This document shows, piece by piece, positions 11,301 to 22,464 of a DNA stretch of 64,000 nt. The notes beneath the pieces are model-generated. The model saw nothing but the letters and a program-made list of their open reading frames with translations, was not told where the DNA came from and did no database searches. Origin of the DNA: Hyaloscypha bicolor E (Eukaryota > Ascomycota > Leotiomycetes > Helotiales > Hyaloscyphaceae); the NCBI RefSeq assembly GCF_002865645.1, contig NW_020194552.1:682001-746000 (forward strand), written 5' to 3'. Numbering within the stretch: the stretch's first letter is position 1; each line of letters begins with the position of its first letter. Both the position numbers and the translations under genes were made by a program.

Positions 11301-12944
11301 TCACATTTGTACCCTTGCTAATTATAAAAAGATCTCTGGATCAAATTCTGGACCAGTGCCGTTGCGGTTCATGGCAACTCGGTCAACGGTTTTTACTTAG
11401 GGATACTTATCGCAGTTGAGTTCGCAGCTATCGCCACCCTTATGGCCTTATGCGTCATGCTCTTCATCAGGATGATACCACGTTCCGCAATCTACCTGCA
11501 CGGAAAGTTACTGGACACCGTCGAAAACGCACCACTCTCTTTCTTCACATCCACCGACGCTGGACAAATCTTAAACAGGTTCAGCCAGGACCTGTCGGTT
11601 ATTGACATGGAGCTTCCGCTTGCAGGGCTTATATTAGCACACAATGTGTGCGTGGCAATAATCCAAGCAATCTTGATCTGTATTTCCACATCCTACTTCG
11701 CGGTCGTCTTGCCTTTCGTCTTGTTTGCAGTCTATATACTGCAAAAGATCTACCTCCGCACCTCGCGCCAGATCAGGCTCACGGACCTCGAAGCAAAGGC
11801 ACCACTCTACAGCAACTTTCTCGAAACTCTCAACGGGCTGGTCACAATCCGTGCTTTTGGCTGGACCAGGGAGATGGAGAAACGAAATATGGACCTTCTG
11901 GACGCATCTCAACGACCGTTTTACCTTTTGTACTGTATTCAGAGATGGCTGGCACTAGTCATAGATCTCCTTGTGGCTGCTCTTGCATTTATTCTCGTCG
12001 CTCTGATCGTCACATTCCGCCACCGCGCTGACGCGGGATTCGTGGGAGTGGCGTTGATAAACATTATGTCGTTCAATATCACACTCTCTGTCCTCATCCA
12101 GCACTACACGGCTGTCGAAACGTCACTAGGTGCTATCTCCCGCATCCAATCTTTCGTCGCCAGCACCGCATCCGAGAGTCTCCCCCAGGAATCTCAAGCA
12201 GTACCGTCGAAATGGCCATCAGAAGGCAACATCACCGTTTCAAACCTCTCTGCCACTTACTCGCGCGATCGAGATCCAGCACTTCACCACGTCAATCTCG
12301 CCATCCCAGCGGGCCAGAAACTAGGAATCTGTGGCGCGTCTGGATCTGGTAAATCGAGCTTCGTCGCTACGTTGTTTCGTCTGCTGGAGATCACGGAAGG
12401 CACAGTCATCATTGATGGGATCGACATCTCTACCATCCCGCGAAGCATGCTCCGGGAGCGGTTGACTGTTATCCCACAAGATCCAGTCTTTCTTAATGGC
12501 ACAGTTAGGCAGAATCTCGATCCTTTGCACAGGGCGGACGCGGAAGCTGCGAAGACGGTACTTGAGAAGGTTGGGCTGTGGCGGATTGTGAGTTTGGCGG
12601 GGGGCTTGGATGTGCAGATGAATGCAGAGGAGATGTTGAGCCATGGGCAGAGACAGCTGTTTTGCTTGGCGAGGGCCTTACTGAGGAAATCGAAGGTGGT
12701 TGTGATGGATGAGGTTAGTGCGAGTGTGGATTTGGTGACGGAGGGGACCGTGATGGAGGTTATTGAGAGGGAGTTTGCGGGGTGTACGGTTATTGCGGTG
12801 GCGCATCGGTTAGGGAGCATTAGGGGGTATGATAGGATTGCGGTTTTTGAAAATGGAAGGATTGTGGAGGTAGGCGAGCCGGGGGTGTTGCTGGTTGTGG
12901 ATAGGGGGAAGTTTAGGGAGTTGTGGGAGGCCGGGGGAGTGTGA
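8338..12944 (+). CDS. ABC transporter, ABCC/MRP type, full length
   Basis: Predicted exons are 8338-8594, 8657-9162, 9215-10734, 10784-11285 and 11332-12944, giving 1465 residues, normal for fungal ABCC proteins. The N-terminal TMD0 helices (ASLPAAVLALAAALSLSFLSYIEHTR) are followed by TMD1, NBD1, TMD2 and NBD2. NBD1 has Walker A GPVGCGKSSLL (about 661), signature LSGGQK (about 752) and Walker B LILDDVFSGLD, with Asp in place of the catalytic Glu. NBD2 has GASGSGKSSF (about 1261), LSHGQRQ (about 1363) and VVVMDEVSASVD, with the catalytic Glu kept. An asymmetric pair is usual for ABCC. It would export conjugates, drugs or metabolites across the plasma or vacuolar membrane; the substrate is unknown. 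Intron 1 has a weak donor (GTTCTA); the others are GTATGT, GTATGC and GTAAGA. Confidence 0.92.
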
Positions 12945-13487
12945 AAGGGGGAGCAAACGAAGAGGCGATTGTGGGACGAGTCAGGGGAGAGGAGAGCCAG
13001 GATTGAGGTTGAGTAGCAGTCAAGCCTGAATGTACTGTACCAGAGTAGGAGGGTGCTATGTTTGATGTGAGAGCGGCTTTCCCCTATCATGGCTAGTTGT
13101 CTGATTTTCATCTGTGATCCATTGTTTTAAGACTAGTGTCTATACTCTACCGGACATTCTATTTCCATATTGAAATTGCTTTCAGTCCTCAGAACGTCGC
13201 TTTTGCGCTTTCCACTCATTTTTGTCTGTGTTTTGTATGCTGTCTTTATGGACCTCAGCCCACCTGCAATGATTTCTCCCCCTCAACCAATTTCGACACG
13301 CAACTACTCCAATAACCGCACAGCAGATGCGCGCTCCACAACGGCATGAGCAAGCACAATTCTTTAGACCCGGCACATTTAGATGCTGGAAACTCCACGC
13401 GCAGGCTACTAGCGTAAAACATAGCTCCCTAGAATACAGAGTACGCCGTGACGAGAGGGATTTGTCTAGATTGGCAGCTGTTGATGG
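12945..13487. other. Intergenic, no gene seen
   Basis: This 543-bp stretch follows the transporter stop codon and precedes the HET pseudogene remnant. I see no coding frame with protein character, no RNA gene and no repeat. Confidence 0.45.
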
Positions 13488-14240
13488 TTAAAGCGAACTT
13501 GGACTTCACAAGAACTTTTGGCGCCTAGAGTCGCGAGCTTCTACTCTGGTGATTGGAAATTTATCGGACGTAGGGATGGTCTTGGTCTGGGAAAGGCTAT
13601 TTCAGATGCAACTGGCATTGATGAAGAATACCTTGCCGTCACCCTCCGACACCCAAGTATGCAAAGGACAAAGTGTCGCTAGGAGGATGTCCTGGGCAGA
13701 GCGAAGGGAAGCCATCAGACTGGAGGATATTGCATATTCTCTCTTAGGAATTTTCGACGTTCGCATGCCCCTTCTACAAGACGAAGGGCAGCAAAAGGCT
13801 TTTAGGAAACTCTAGGAGATTATGAAGTAGTCGGATGACCATACCCTGGTCGCCTGGAGAATAGAAGGACACGACTACGTACGTTCTTTCCTACAGAAAA
13901 ACAGTTATTTACCTAATTAGTCCAATCGATAGATTTCTGAGGATGGCATACTCGCACAGAGCCCAGCTAACTCCACCGGGTCTGGCACTCGATACTAGGA
14001 AACCCCTTATACCATGACTAATATTGGTCTGCAAATCTCCCTCCCTCTGAATTCCACCCCAGAGCGGGTTAGAAATTCCTACGGCGGCCCCGGAGGTGGT
14101 ACTAGCTGCTTTGCACAGTCGCAAAGATGGTGATTTCTTCCACACCGTAACGCTGCCCTTGCATCAGATCGGCCTAGTGCAGTTTTGTGCGCTATCGCGG
14201 ACACCGGATGGACTCAATGCCTCCATCCAGTTACGTTGTA
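13488..14240 (+). pseudogene. Decayed HET-domain (heterokaryon incompatibility) gene
   Basis: Only the back half of a HET protein can be read, and in several frames. RTWTSQELLAPR (13490-13530) and the following FYSGDWKFIG match the usual W-T-LQELLAP...W..IG segment. After a frameshift near 13670, ARRMSWAERREAIRLEDIAY and SLLGIFDVRMPLL match the ARRMSWA..RETTR.ED.AY.LLGIF.VNMPLLYGEGE region. Two TAG codons (13813 and 13828) sit where homologues have Gln, as expected from CAG to TAG change. DHTLVAW then follows, and further on ILAQSPANSTGSG (from 13944) and YTMTNIGLQISLPL (from 14010). No start codon or N-terminal HET motif remains. The protein family acts in cytosolic non-self recognition after hyphal fusion; this copy cannot. 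Confidence 0.8.
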
Positions 14241-14392
14241 CAAGAAATTTTCATGGCGCAGAGCCCGCTGCTTAGGAGCTTTGATTGGGGACGAAGAAAT
14301 CTCGGGTTTATCTTCGGAAAGCTTTCATCTAGGATAGGTGAGTAATTTCCATTTCCGCCTTTGGACCTGAGTGACTCTTGTAGCATGAGTTA

Positions 14393-14487
14393 TTGGTAAG
14401 CAAACTTGAGCTAGGCTGAGCAAGTGAGTCTAGAGACAGGCGAGCTTATTGGCTCCTCGGCTCCTCGGCTCCGACTTTACTTACCAA
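14393..14487. repeat. Short inverted repeat with 12-bp arms
   Basis: TTGGTAAGCAAA at 14393-14404 faces TTTACTTACCAA at 14476-14487, with one mismatch. The interior is rich in gagc/ctcgg units. It could be a small foldback element or chance; there is no clear target duplication. Confidence 0.35.
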
Positions 14488-14555
14488 AATTTGAAGAGAA
14501 TAAAATAACAAGGGCCTCTTCCGAAGCTCAGTCAGTGTACCTGAGCAACCCGGCA

Positions 14556-14619
14556 GGCCTCAATTAAAAATGCCTTTAAGCCTCAAGGCATTTTTATGAA
14601 CTCGTCTTCAATTGAGGCC
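14556..14619. repeat. Nested inverted repeat (hairpin)
   Basis: GGCCTCAATT (14556-14565) pairs with AATTGAGGCC (14610-14619). Directly inside, AAAAATGCCTT (14566-14576) pairs with AAGGCATTTTT (14585-14595). That gives 21 paired bases with a 14-base bulge on one side. It lies in the 14.2-14.9 kb gene-free stretch between the HET relic and the 731-residue gene; nothing else was seen there. Confidence 0.6.
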
Positions 14620-14944
14620 CTCCACGGGTGCTAATAAGGTGAAGCGAAATTAAGCAAAGCAGCGAGCGGTCATATGTGGAGTGGCTTGGCACGCACTCAT
14701 AGGCAGGTGAGGATTTGCGTGAAATAAAATAGCATCTTGGCCATTGGGGAGCATGCGAGACCTCCGAGGTTTATAATAGTTTAGATCATTATCCTTTATA
14801 TCGCACTTTCTACCTAGCTTAAATTAGCCTAGTAATGCGACCACGAGATTTAGATTTGTCCCTAGATAAGGTTCAGCTTGTACTATACAGATTCACTACA
14901 AATAATAATAAATAATATGAAATTTTATTCGAGCAATAGTAAAG

Positions 14945-17140
14945 CTAAAGAATAATTACAGGGTATTTAGTTCTTCTACAAGCATCGAGGCAACAAGATA
15001 AACAAGCATCCTTGCGAAGTACCATCGGCATTATTACACTGGCGCCAGACAACGAAAATAAGCGAAGTTCGTTCGAGCCTTCAACGGCAACAATTCCGAC
15101 AACCTGAATTCCATTTTTCTGGTCGGAATAGGGCTTGATTGCCATAGGCCCAGTATATGCACAAAATTTATCGGGTTCCTCCAAAGCAGCATTTGGGCTA
15201 TGTGAACAGGCTTCTAGCATAATCGCAGAAGCTAGGTTCTCCAAAATCCAGTTTACTGAGTATCGGATAGAAGATAAGTCTCGCTGTGGACTTTCGAGAC
15301 CCAGTGACACCTTCAAGAGATTGTCGGCTTGTTGGATATGCCAGACCACTTTGATGTCTGGAACGAGGTTACATGGCCCTGTGACTTCACCACAGACACC
15401 TGTAACAGGGTCCCGACCCGAAGCTGAGCTGATTATATCCCCTATAACGCGGGTATACACCTCCCCGCGATATCGAAGGAGACCGGATGACCAGGCTAGA
15501 GTAAGGTAGCCTTGTTTATCATAGTGTGAAGACTCGTAGAGGTGTGGGTAAATGACTTGCCCCTTAAAGGAAGACATAACCCATTTCGACCCCTTAACAT
15601 CGTCAGTAACTTTGTGGCCAACCAAGTCTAAAGTGTACTGCAGTATATCAGAGACCTTGACATTCCCGAGATTTTCATTGGTCAGAATAGAATATATTGC
15701 CTTCTTGAATGGATAACTTCCATCTCGATAATGCTGCAGTTGAACAAGAGGAGAGTCCGGACCTTGGAATAGCGAGAAGGCCAGGATATCAGCACAGACG
15801 AATGCCAGATGGTGAAAGAACTTGACCTTCTCGCAAGTTCTGAAGTTTTTCCCAGCGCCTGGGTTGCAAACAGAGCACAAGCATTGCTCTTTGATTTTCT
15901 TGAGATGCAGTTTCACGACTGGGAGATTTTCAATATAGAAATCGTCAAGGGAATGCAATTGAAAAGATCCAGAGATACCCAAAATCCGTCGTGCTATATT
16001 GACTATTGCGGCCTCGTTTCCAAAAGGACTGAGTCTCAATTCCATGGATTCTTCATCAATCACGGGGCCGTCCTGAAGTGACTGATATCGCCAGTCACGG
16101 AGGGGAATTGAAAAATCAAACTCCCGATATTTAGACAATCTCAAAGATTCGACAATCTTTTTGATTGCGTATGGAAGGGCCTGTATGAGAGCCTGATTCG
16201 CAGACCCCTCAGTGAATTCGAACTTATGAAGCATCCATTGACCGTACGTCTCGATGCTGACCATTCCTGTCCAAGATCCACCACCGGACAGGCCTCCCAC
16301 AAGATCAGAGGGTGCGCCCAACGCTCGATATATTGAGACCTTTATTCCAGGGCAGTTCTCAGAATCAAGGCTTGCGAGCACCTCCACTTTAGTACCCGGC
16401 TGCTGGAGTATAACCGTACCATCATCCAAGAATATCGAGGGCGGAGCGCCAAGACACCACTTCGTGAATGCTACCACCCATGGTACGCAAGTAGTTGCCT
16501 TGATGCTAACTCTTATTACGTCCGAATCGCCAATGCGGGCAATTTGTCGAAAAGCGTTTACCAGGCTGTCTAACCCTTCTGGGTTGGGGAAGGATGGGAA
16601 GACTTCCCAGGAATCTCGATATTCTTGGGTGATGCGCGACGAATGACACAGGAATATAACCCATCCAGCGAGTGAGTCCGCGAAGCCAGAATATTCAAGT
16701 CGTGGTTCCAAAGTTTCTAACAGGAGCATAAGCTGCCTTGCTGTTGGTAGAAGCGTTTTGTCGGAAGCAGAACTGTTCAACAGCTGCTCAAGAGTATTGC
16801 CACCTTCGAAAGGTCCCAGAGACGTCACAAGTGCAGCTGCTAAACCAAGGAACCGCACTCCGGCCTGGCTTTTGTTCAGCTGTGTTGCACAATCTCGTGT
16901 CGTAAATCCAACAGACGCCCGAAGGAAATGAATTGCGGCTGGCTCGTTGATTTTAGTCACAAGACTTTCGATCTTCCAGCATGTTCCTTCACACATTGCA
17001 ATCGTATTTCCAAAATTTTCGCAAGCCAGAATTGCCAGAGGTTGGACATTGTCGTTCGTTGCTGCCTGGAAAATACCTCGTGCAACGGACAAGGCTGAAC
17101 CCATGGTTTGGTCAAGACTCCACTGGGCTTGAATAGACAT
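14945..17140 (-). CDS. Uncharacterised 731-residue fungal protein
   Basis: A single intact open frame of 731 residues on the minus strand starts with MSIQAQWSLDQTMGSALSVA. I do not recognise a named domain. Visible features: a conserved-looking CVPWVVAFTKWCLGAPPSIFLDDG segment near residues 217-240; a GGLSGGGSWTGM loop near 285; a Cys-rich QCLCSVCNPG near 425; a segment reading WSSGLLRYRGEVYTR; and a C-terminal Cys/Arg patch (CLSCCLDACRRTKYP). No signal peptide, transmembrane segment or coiled coil is obvious. I have an impression of a large ascomycete family of similar proteins found near HET genes, but I cannot name it. The 2.2-kb frame without a stop, next to heavily decayed DNA, argues that it is under selection or recently acquired. 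Confidence 0.75.
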   Translation of the reverse strand: MSIQAQWSLDQTMGSALSVARGIFQAATNDNVQPLAILACENFGNTIAMCEGTCWKIESLVTKINEPAAIHFLRASVGFTTRDCATQLNKSQAGVRFLGLAAALVTSLGPFEGGNTLEQLLNSSASDKTLLPTARQLMLLLETLEPRLEYSGFADSLAGWVIFLCHSSRITQEYRDSWEVFPSFPNPEGLDSLVNAFRQIARIGDSDVIRVSIKATTCVPWVVAFTKWCLGAPPSIFLDDGTVILQQPGTKVEVLASLDSENCPGIKVSIYRALGAPSDLVGGLSGGGSWTGMVSIETYGQWMLHKFEFTEGSANQALIQALPYAIKKIVESLRLSKYREFDFSIPLRDWRYQSLQDGPVIDEESMELRLSPFGNEAAIVNIARRILGISGSFQLHSLDDFYIENLPVVKLHLKKIKEQCLCSVCNPGAGKNFRTCEKVKFFHHLAFVCADILAFSLFQGPDSPLVQLQHYRDGSYPFKKAIYSILTNENLGNVKVSDILQYTLDLVGHKVTDDVKGSKWVMSSFKGQVIYPHLYESSHYDKQGYLTLAWSSGLLRYRGEVYTRVIGDIISSASGRDPVTGVCGEVTGPCNLVPDIKVVWHIQQADNLLKVSLGLESPQRDLSSIRYSVNWILENLASAIMLEACSHSPNAALEEPDKFCAYTGPMAIKPYSDQKNGIQVVGIVAVEGSNELRLFSLSGASVIMPMVLRKDACLSCCLDACRRTKYPVIIL

Positions 17141-17505
17141 CGTCTTAATATTTCGTGGTTAGGAACGCAGATGGCGAGATGGGTGTAAATTTCGGTGCTA
17201 CTTTTTCTGGCGAAAAAAAAAAACAAGTTCCGTAGCTTGAGGGTGACTGTCAATCGCGGGTGTAAGATCCAAGGTTATGCGTCTTGTACGAGGCACGAGT
17301 CAAGTGAAGGATTCCCGCTGCTACGGGTTGATTTAGCGACGCTACGGCATCTATTATTTTTTTTGGAAAATCAAAATTAATGAATCGCGATTTTTTTTTT
17401 GGCCGCATTTATATGGAAAACATACCTAATTATGGCCAAATAAATAAATCCCATATATTATAGTTAAATGCCCTAATAATATTACTTTGTTCTCGCTAAT
17501 TTGAA

Positions 17506-19180
17506 CTACCCCCGATTTCCCCTACGTTTTAATAGCCTATTCCCCGGCCTATAATCACTATTCCCTGGTAATTCCTTCTCTCTATTATCAAGATCTGAAT
17601 TATTATCGTTATTACTTAATATAATCACCTCCCGCTTCCTCTTTAATATAGACTTCAGAGGATATTGAGTGGGTAGAGCGGGAGCGGGAGCAAATGCTAG
17701 TAAAAACGTCAGATCTACTAGTATATTTAAATTTATTAACTTACTAGGTATAGAAGCAGGATCAGGAGTAGGATTAGGAGCAGGAGAAACCGTAATTCTA
17801 GCTTCTAGCATAGGCATATCGTCCGAATTAAGGTCGTTACCTGACCTATTCCCATTCTCTACAGGAGAAACCTTCTCCCATATAGCTTTGATTTGTTAAT
17901 TAGGAGTCGAAGCAAGTAAAGAAGATACTATAGATATAGCCGTAAATATAGATATTATATTAGGGGTAATATTAGGAGATCTCCCTAAAGAAGGAGTATA
18001 ATTTAGTAAAGGCATCTCCCTATTTCTCCTTTTACACTTATCCTAAATCTCATTATCTCTTTCTTGAATTTTATTAATATCTTAATTAAATATAAGATAA
18101 ATATGCTTTAGTATATTCTTATTTAATTAGCTAAAATGAGATAATAAGCCATTAATATCTTTTTTAGCTTTATATATAAGATTAGTTATATAATTAATTC
18201 TCTTGTTTTTATCCTTTGGCCAAATCTAATTATATTAGTACTAATTTTATTAGGATACTAATAAATACTAGCTTACTTTACTTATAAAAAAGACTTTATT
18301 TATATATTCTAAGATTATAATTTATTAATTAAGCTCCTAGTCTTCAAGTAACGGAATTAATAATAAAAAAGCCTTGGCTAAATATATAGCGAATTCCTTA
18401 TATGCCAGTTTTTGACTATAATAAAAAACAATATTAATAAAGTGGTGTTTTTATAAGTAAGCTTTACGTATATATTAAATTGTTCTATGCTCTATAGCTT
18501 AATTTGAATAATTTGAGCCTCCCGGTACTCTTCCAAACTAAGGAACTTCTTTATAGTTAAAGCAGGTATACTTCTTCTAGTAAAGCTACTCTCGATCTCT
18601 TCTATTTTATATATATATAGTATAATAGAAATAAGAACCTTATATCGTTTTTTAATAATAGAAGTAGGAGGAATTATTGATTTACCCTTACTAAAGGCCT
18701 TTATATATACCCCCTAGCCGAGAATAAAAGATCCAAAGGCTTTACTTCTTTTCTGGGCCGAATCTAATAAAATTAGTAAATAATATATTAATATTAGGAG
18801 TTAAATAGACGGATATATACTTTTGCCCTGAGCTTCCTAATAGAAATTACTACGTAATTGCTCTAAACGTTCGAGCTTAGCCTGCTGCCTTCTCTTATAT
18901 GCTTCTGCCTTAAGGATCTTCTCTGAGAGATCTATATCCGGAGAGTAGTAAAAAGGATAGGAATTAGCTAAGATATTAATTCCTTAATCTCTTAATAATT
19001 AGGCAATAGTATTTTGAAGTTAGGTTTGACTAGAAAATAGTATATTGTCTAATATAATAATTGGTATAGGAGTAATAGGAGCCAGAGGAGGAGTAGCAGG
19101 GTTAATTACACTATATAGTAAATACTTTACTATAGAGAGGGAATATAGTGCTTCCCGTATAAAACAAGAGTTCTATAGAT
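17506..19180 (-). pseudogene. Second decayed reading frame of the TIR transposon
   Basis: Downstream of the transposase the same strand keeps a protein-like frame interrupted by TAA/TAG. Readable parts are SPDIDLSEKILKAEAYKRRQ (about 18940-18880), GKSIIPPTSIIKKRYKVLIS (about 18690-18630) and a 103-codon open end (17817-17506) rich in Pro, Asp and basic residues. It ends in a basic KRRGNRG tail. The function is unknown; it may be an accessory protein of the transposon or the tail of a longer host-derived gene. Confidence 0.5.
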
Positions 19181-20199
19181 TAATATTATCTATTATAAAC
19201 GTTTGGAAATAAAAGAATAAGGATTTGATTTATAATTGAATATTAGAAGAAGAGTATAGCTAATAAATCTAGTAGTTTAGTAAATAGTAGTATAAAGATA
19301 ATTAGTAGAATAGAACTATAATATATTAATATTATTTTAATTCTTTAGCCTATACCCCTATAACTTTTTCCCTTAATAATTTATATACTAGGGACCTATT
19401 TCGAAGATTATTAATAGTGGCATATTACTAATATATAAAAAGGAATAAATACAAGAACTATAAGAGATATCCCTTAGTATAAATTAAAATTGGATTTATT
19501 TTATTTATCCCTAGTATTATTATTATTTAAAATATGGTTTCCTATACTAGGGGCTATAGAATATTAAGTAAGAGATTATAGGAATTAAAGGGGAAAAATT
19601 AAATTCTATATATAAAGAGATATTTTCACTAAATATATCTTGTAATTACTTTAAAAGTTCTCAAGAACTATTAATTCAATAAAGCTAATATTAACGGAGA
19701 ATTTGATTCATACTATAGAGTTCTTACTACTAAAATAATAAATTAATAATATAATTATAGGGGATATGAAAAATAAAGAAGCAAGGATTAATTTTTTGAG
19801 GAGGTAAATTATATAACCTTTTAATATTAAACTACTTGTAACTATATAAATTTGACTTATTAAGCAGATTACTATTAACTTCTATATTTAATTACTTTAG
19901 TAAATATTAATGTTTTTAGCTAGTTCTTTCTTTGAGATATATATTAATATATTCCCGTTTAGCTTCTCTATTACCGGGTAAACCGTCTAATATTTATAGG
20001 AGGAATTTCTAGATTATCCTCCTCCTTTACTTTAGGCTCAGATATATATCTATTATTCATAAACTACCTATACTCTTGACTATTTATAACCTAATTACTA
20101 TTTGCCCTATTAAAAGTAATACTATTTATAGTAAATCTAGTATTCTCTATATTATTTCTAATCTCTGCTTTGTTATTAGAGCTAATATAGATGAGATCT

Positions 20200-22154
20200 T
20201 TATCTTTATAGCTAGTATCTCTCCCTTTATTAATAAACTAAATACTATCTTAATTATTATAATTCTTTAGCCTTGCCTTTTCTAGTCTCATAGCTACCTC
20301 TGGTAATGGATTCTAATTATATATACCCTTGGGTATTAATAAAAGCCCTAGCTTTGGACGAGTATTCTTCGTATTAATCAGGTACTCGGTAATTAATTCC
20401 CTTAAATATATATAGGTACTTAGGTGGTTCAGATCTCTATTCGAGTTATATATAGACTCTATAATTGGGAGAATAAAGCCGGTATTCTTAAGCTCTTGCT
20501 CATACTACTTAAGTATAACCTCTGGTAAATATATGTCTTTATTATAGCTAGTATATCCTTTATATAGCTCGTTTAATTTATTAATATTAATAGGAATTTC
20601 ATAGTCCCTGACTCCTATCTACTCTAAAAATATATAGTTCTAGAAAAGTTAACCAGGAATAATATATAGATAATTAGGCTATTTCCTAATTAAATAAATA
20701 TTCTATATCCGAATAAACTCTTTAGTTTGCTCTTATATAATAGGCAAATAGACGAAAAGCATAGCTATATAATTAGGGAGAAGCTTGCAAGAGTAAAGCC
20801 TTTAAGAATATAGTTACTTAAAAAATATCTTCTATTTATTTAGTATGTCCTATATAATATTAGCTAATTAAATAAGTCTATATAGGATTAGTATAGATAA
20901 ATTACCTTTGTAATTTGTCCCTACTATGCCTTAATACGTTAATTAGCCGTACTAGTCCCGAACTAATAGAGATCTGAGAACTAATATGAATTAATATCCC
21001 TTATCTAGCACGTTGCTTTATAGAGGATATAATAGGTATCTGTAATTATAGGCGTTTTATATCCTCTATCCGATTAAATATAGAGTAGAATAACTTCTAT
21101 TTCGTCTACTAAGTCAAGGTATTAAACTAGGATAGTAACCTAGAAGGTGGCATAAGTAAGTATATATTAGTATGATATTAATTAGGCCAAAGGAGAATGT
21201 GGTATGGAGATTTAGGGGTTTTATTACCTAAATTAAGTGTAATTTAAATAACTAGTTCTCTGTAATACTATAGAATTACATAGCCGGGATTATAACTAAG
21301 TGAATATTGGCATTTTTGAGGGAATGTATCCGTACTGAATTAGGAAATACTACTACTTATAGTATAGCTATTTGAGATTCTAATATAAATCCAAGGTACA
21401 AACCGTAAGTAGGCATTAATACTGGCATATATCTTAATCCCACAAAATCGTAGCTAAGCAAACGGATTAGTAGTTATTGAAATAATGATTTTTGAAGTTA
21501 AGTATATACTATATTTACCTTATAATAGCTATTAATGGACCAAATAAAGTTTGGCCCATAAATATTATATTCCCCCCTAGCTGCCTTTATCTCTTCCTAG
21601 TAATATTATATGCTTTCTGGATTAAGTTCCTGTATTATAGAAGCTATTCTATTCCTAGAAAACTTCTGGCTATTCCCTAGGGAGTTAAGATAAGTATATA
21701 GAAGCCGGTAGCCATAACTTCTAGTATTGCCTTGTGGGCCTTTATTAATTGTATATTGCTTGAGAATATGGCGTAATTACTCCTTTTCTAGCTCAATATG
21801 CGAATTAAGTATTTGACGTCAAAGGCCCATAGCTCGGCGAGCATATTGTAATAGTTGTAAATTAGGAATATTATATCCTAAGCTCCGGAGGTTGGCAAGT
21901 ATATTAGTATTAGTTATATGGATATTATAAAAGAACCAGGCAATAAGAGCCTTTACCTGAGAAGAAGGCTCAAATATTGAATACTAGGAAGGCGCTTTCT
22001 AATCGGAAAGCCTATTACGTAAAGTTCTAGGGAAAATATTAACGTTAAAGTCGTGCTTTAACCTCTCTATAATCTCGTTATGTGATAATTATTACCTAAT
22101 TAAACAAAGGATATGGGCTTAATAGTAGTCGATATTAATCCTTAAACGAGGCAT
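20200..22154 (-). pseudogene. Integrase-core (D,D,E) transposase of copy 1, RIP-decayed
   Basis: Read through stops, the minus strand from the ATG at 22154 gives MPRLRINIDYY, then an HTH-like EIIERLKHDFNVNI..RTLRNRLSD. A catalytic core follows: GPNFIWSINSYYK (about 21558-21520; family GPN.IWSIDGY), SDRGYKTPI (about 21070; family SDRG.ET) and FGTSTAN.RI.A..GQ (about 20968-20918; family FGTSTANQRIEAWWGQL). Next come IRK.PN and GVRDYEIPIN. This order matches fungal proteins with a Clr5-like HTH and an rve-like integrase core. The first catalytic Asp is changed to Asn and the Glu codon to Lys, so the copy is inactive. Confidence 0.75.
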
Positions 22155-22464
22155 TATAAAGAGATTAATAATAAAAGATTAAGGAATTAAAGATAATAAT
22201 AAAGGAACAGAAATATAAAAGGAGTATACCAGTGGCCTAGTAATCACAAGGGGGCATATCACGTATATTTTATTAATTTTCCCACCCTATTATATTCCCA
22301 CTATAGAATGCGATAAAACACCATATAGATCGACTATTTTAATTATATTCTACTATAGGAATTACTTAGATTATTAATAATCTCACATTTTTAAAATATC
22401 GCAATTTTGATTTTGCGAAAAAAATAATAGATGCCGTAGCGTCCTTAAAGGAGCCCGTAGCTGC

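Larger units (their letters stand above)
17322..22459 (-). mobile_element. Integrase-type TIR DNA transposon, complete copy 1
   Basis: The 5138-bp AT-rich block is bounded by imperfect terminal inverted repeats of about 57 bp. Both ends start TACGGG; both then carry GACGCTACGGCATCTATTA and AAAATCAAAATT, and by my count about 50 of 57 positions agree. GCTGC occurs just outside each end (17317-17321 and 22460-22464), a 5-bp target-site duplication. A decayed integrase-core transposase and a second decayed frame are on the minus strand. TAA/TAG stops stand where the family has Gln or Trp, and Asp/Gly codons are changed to Asn/Ser, as RIP would do. A second copy in inverted orientation starts at 53821. 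Confidence 0.85.

Noticed and set aside
12284..13111. 275-codon minus-strand frame over the ABC transporter NBD2
   Set aside because: Antisense to conserved Walker motifs, Ser/Thr-rich shadow.
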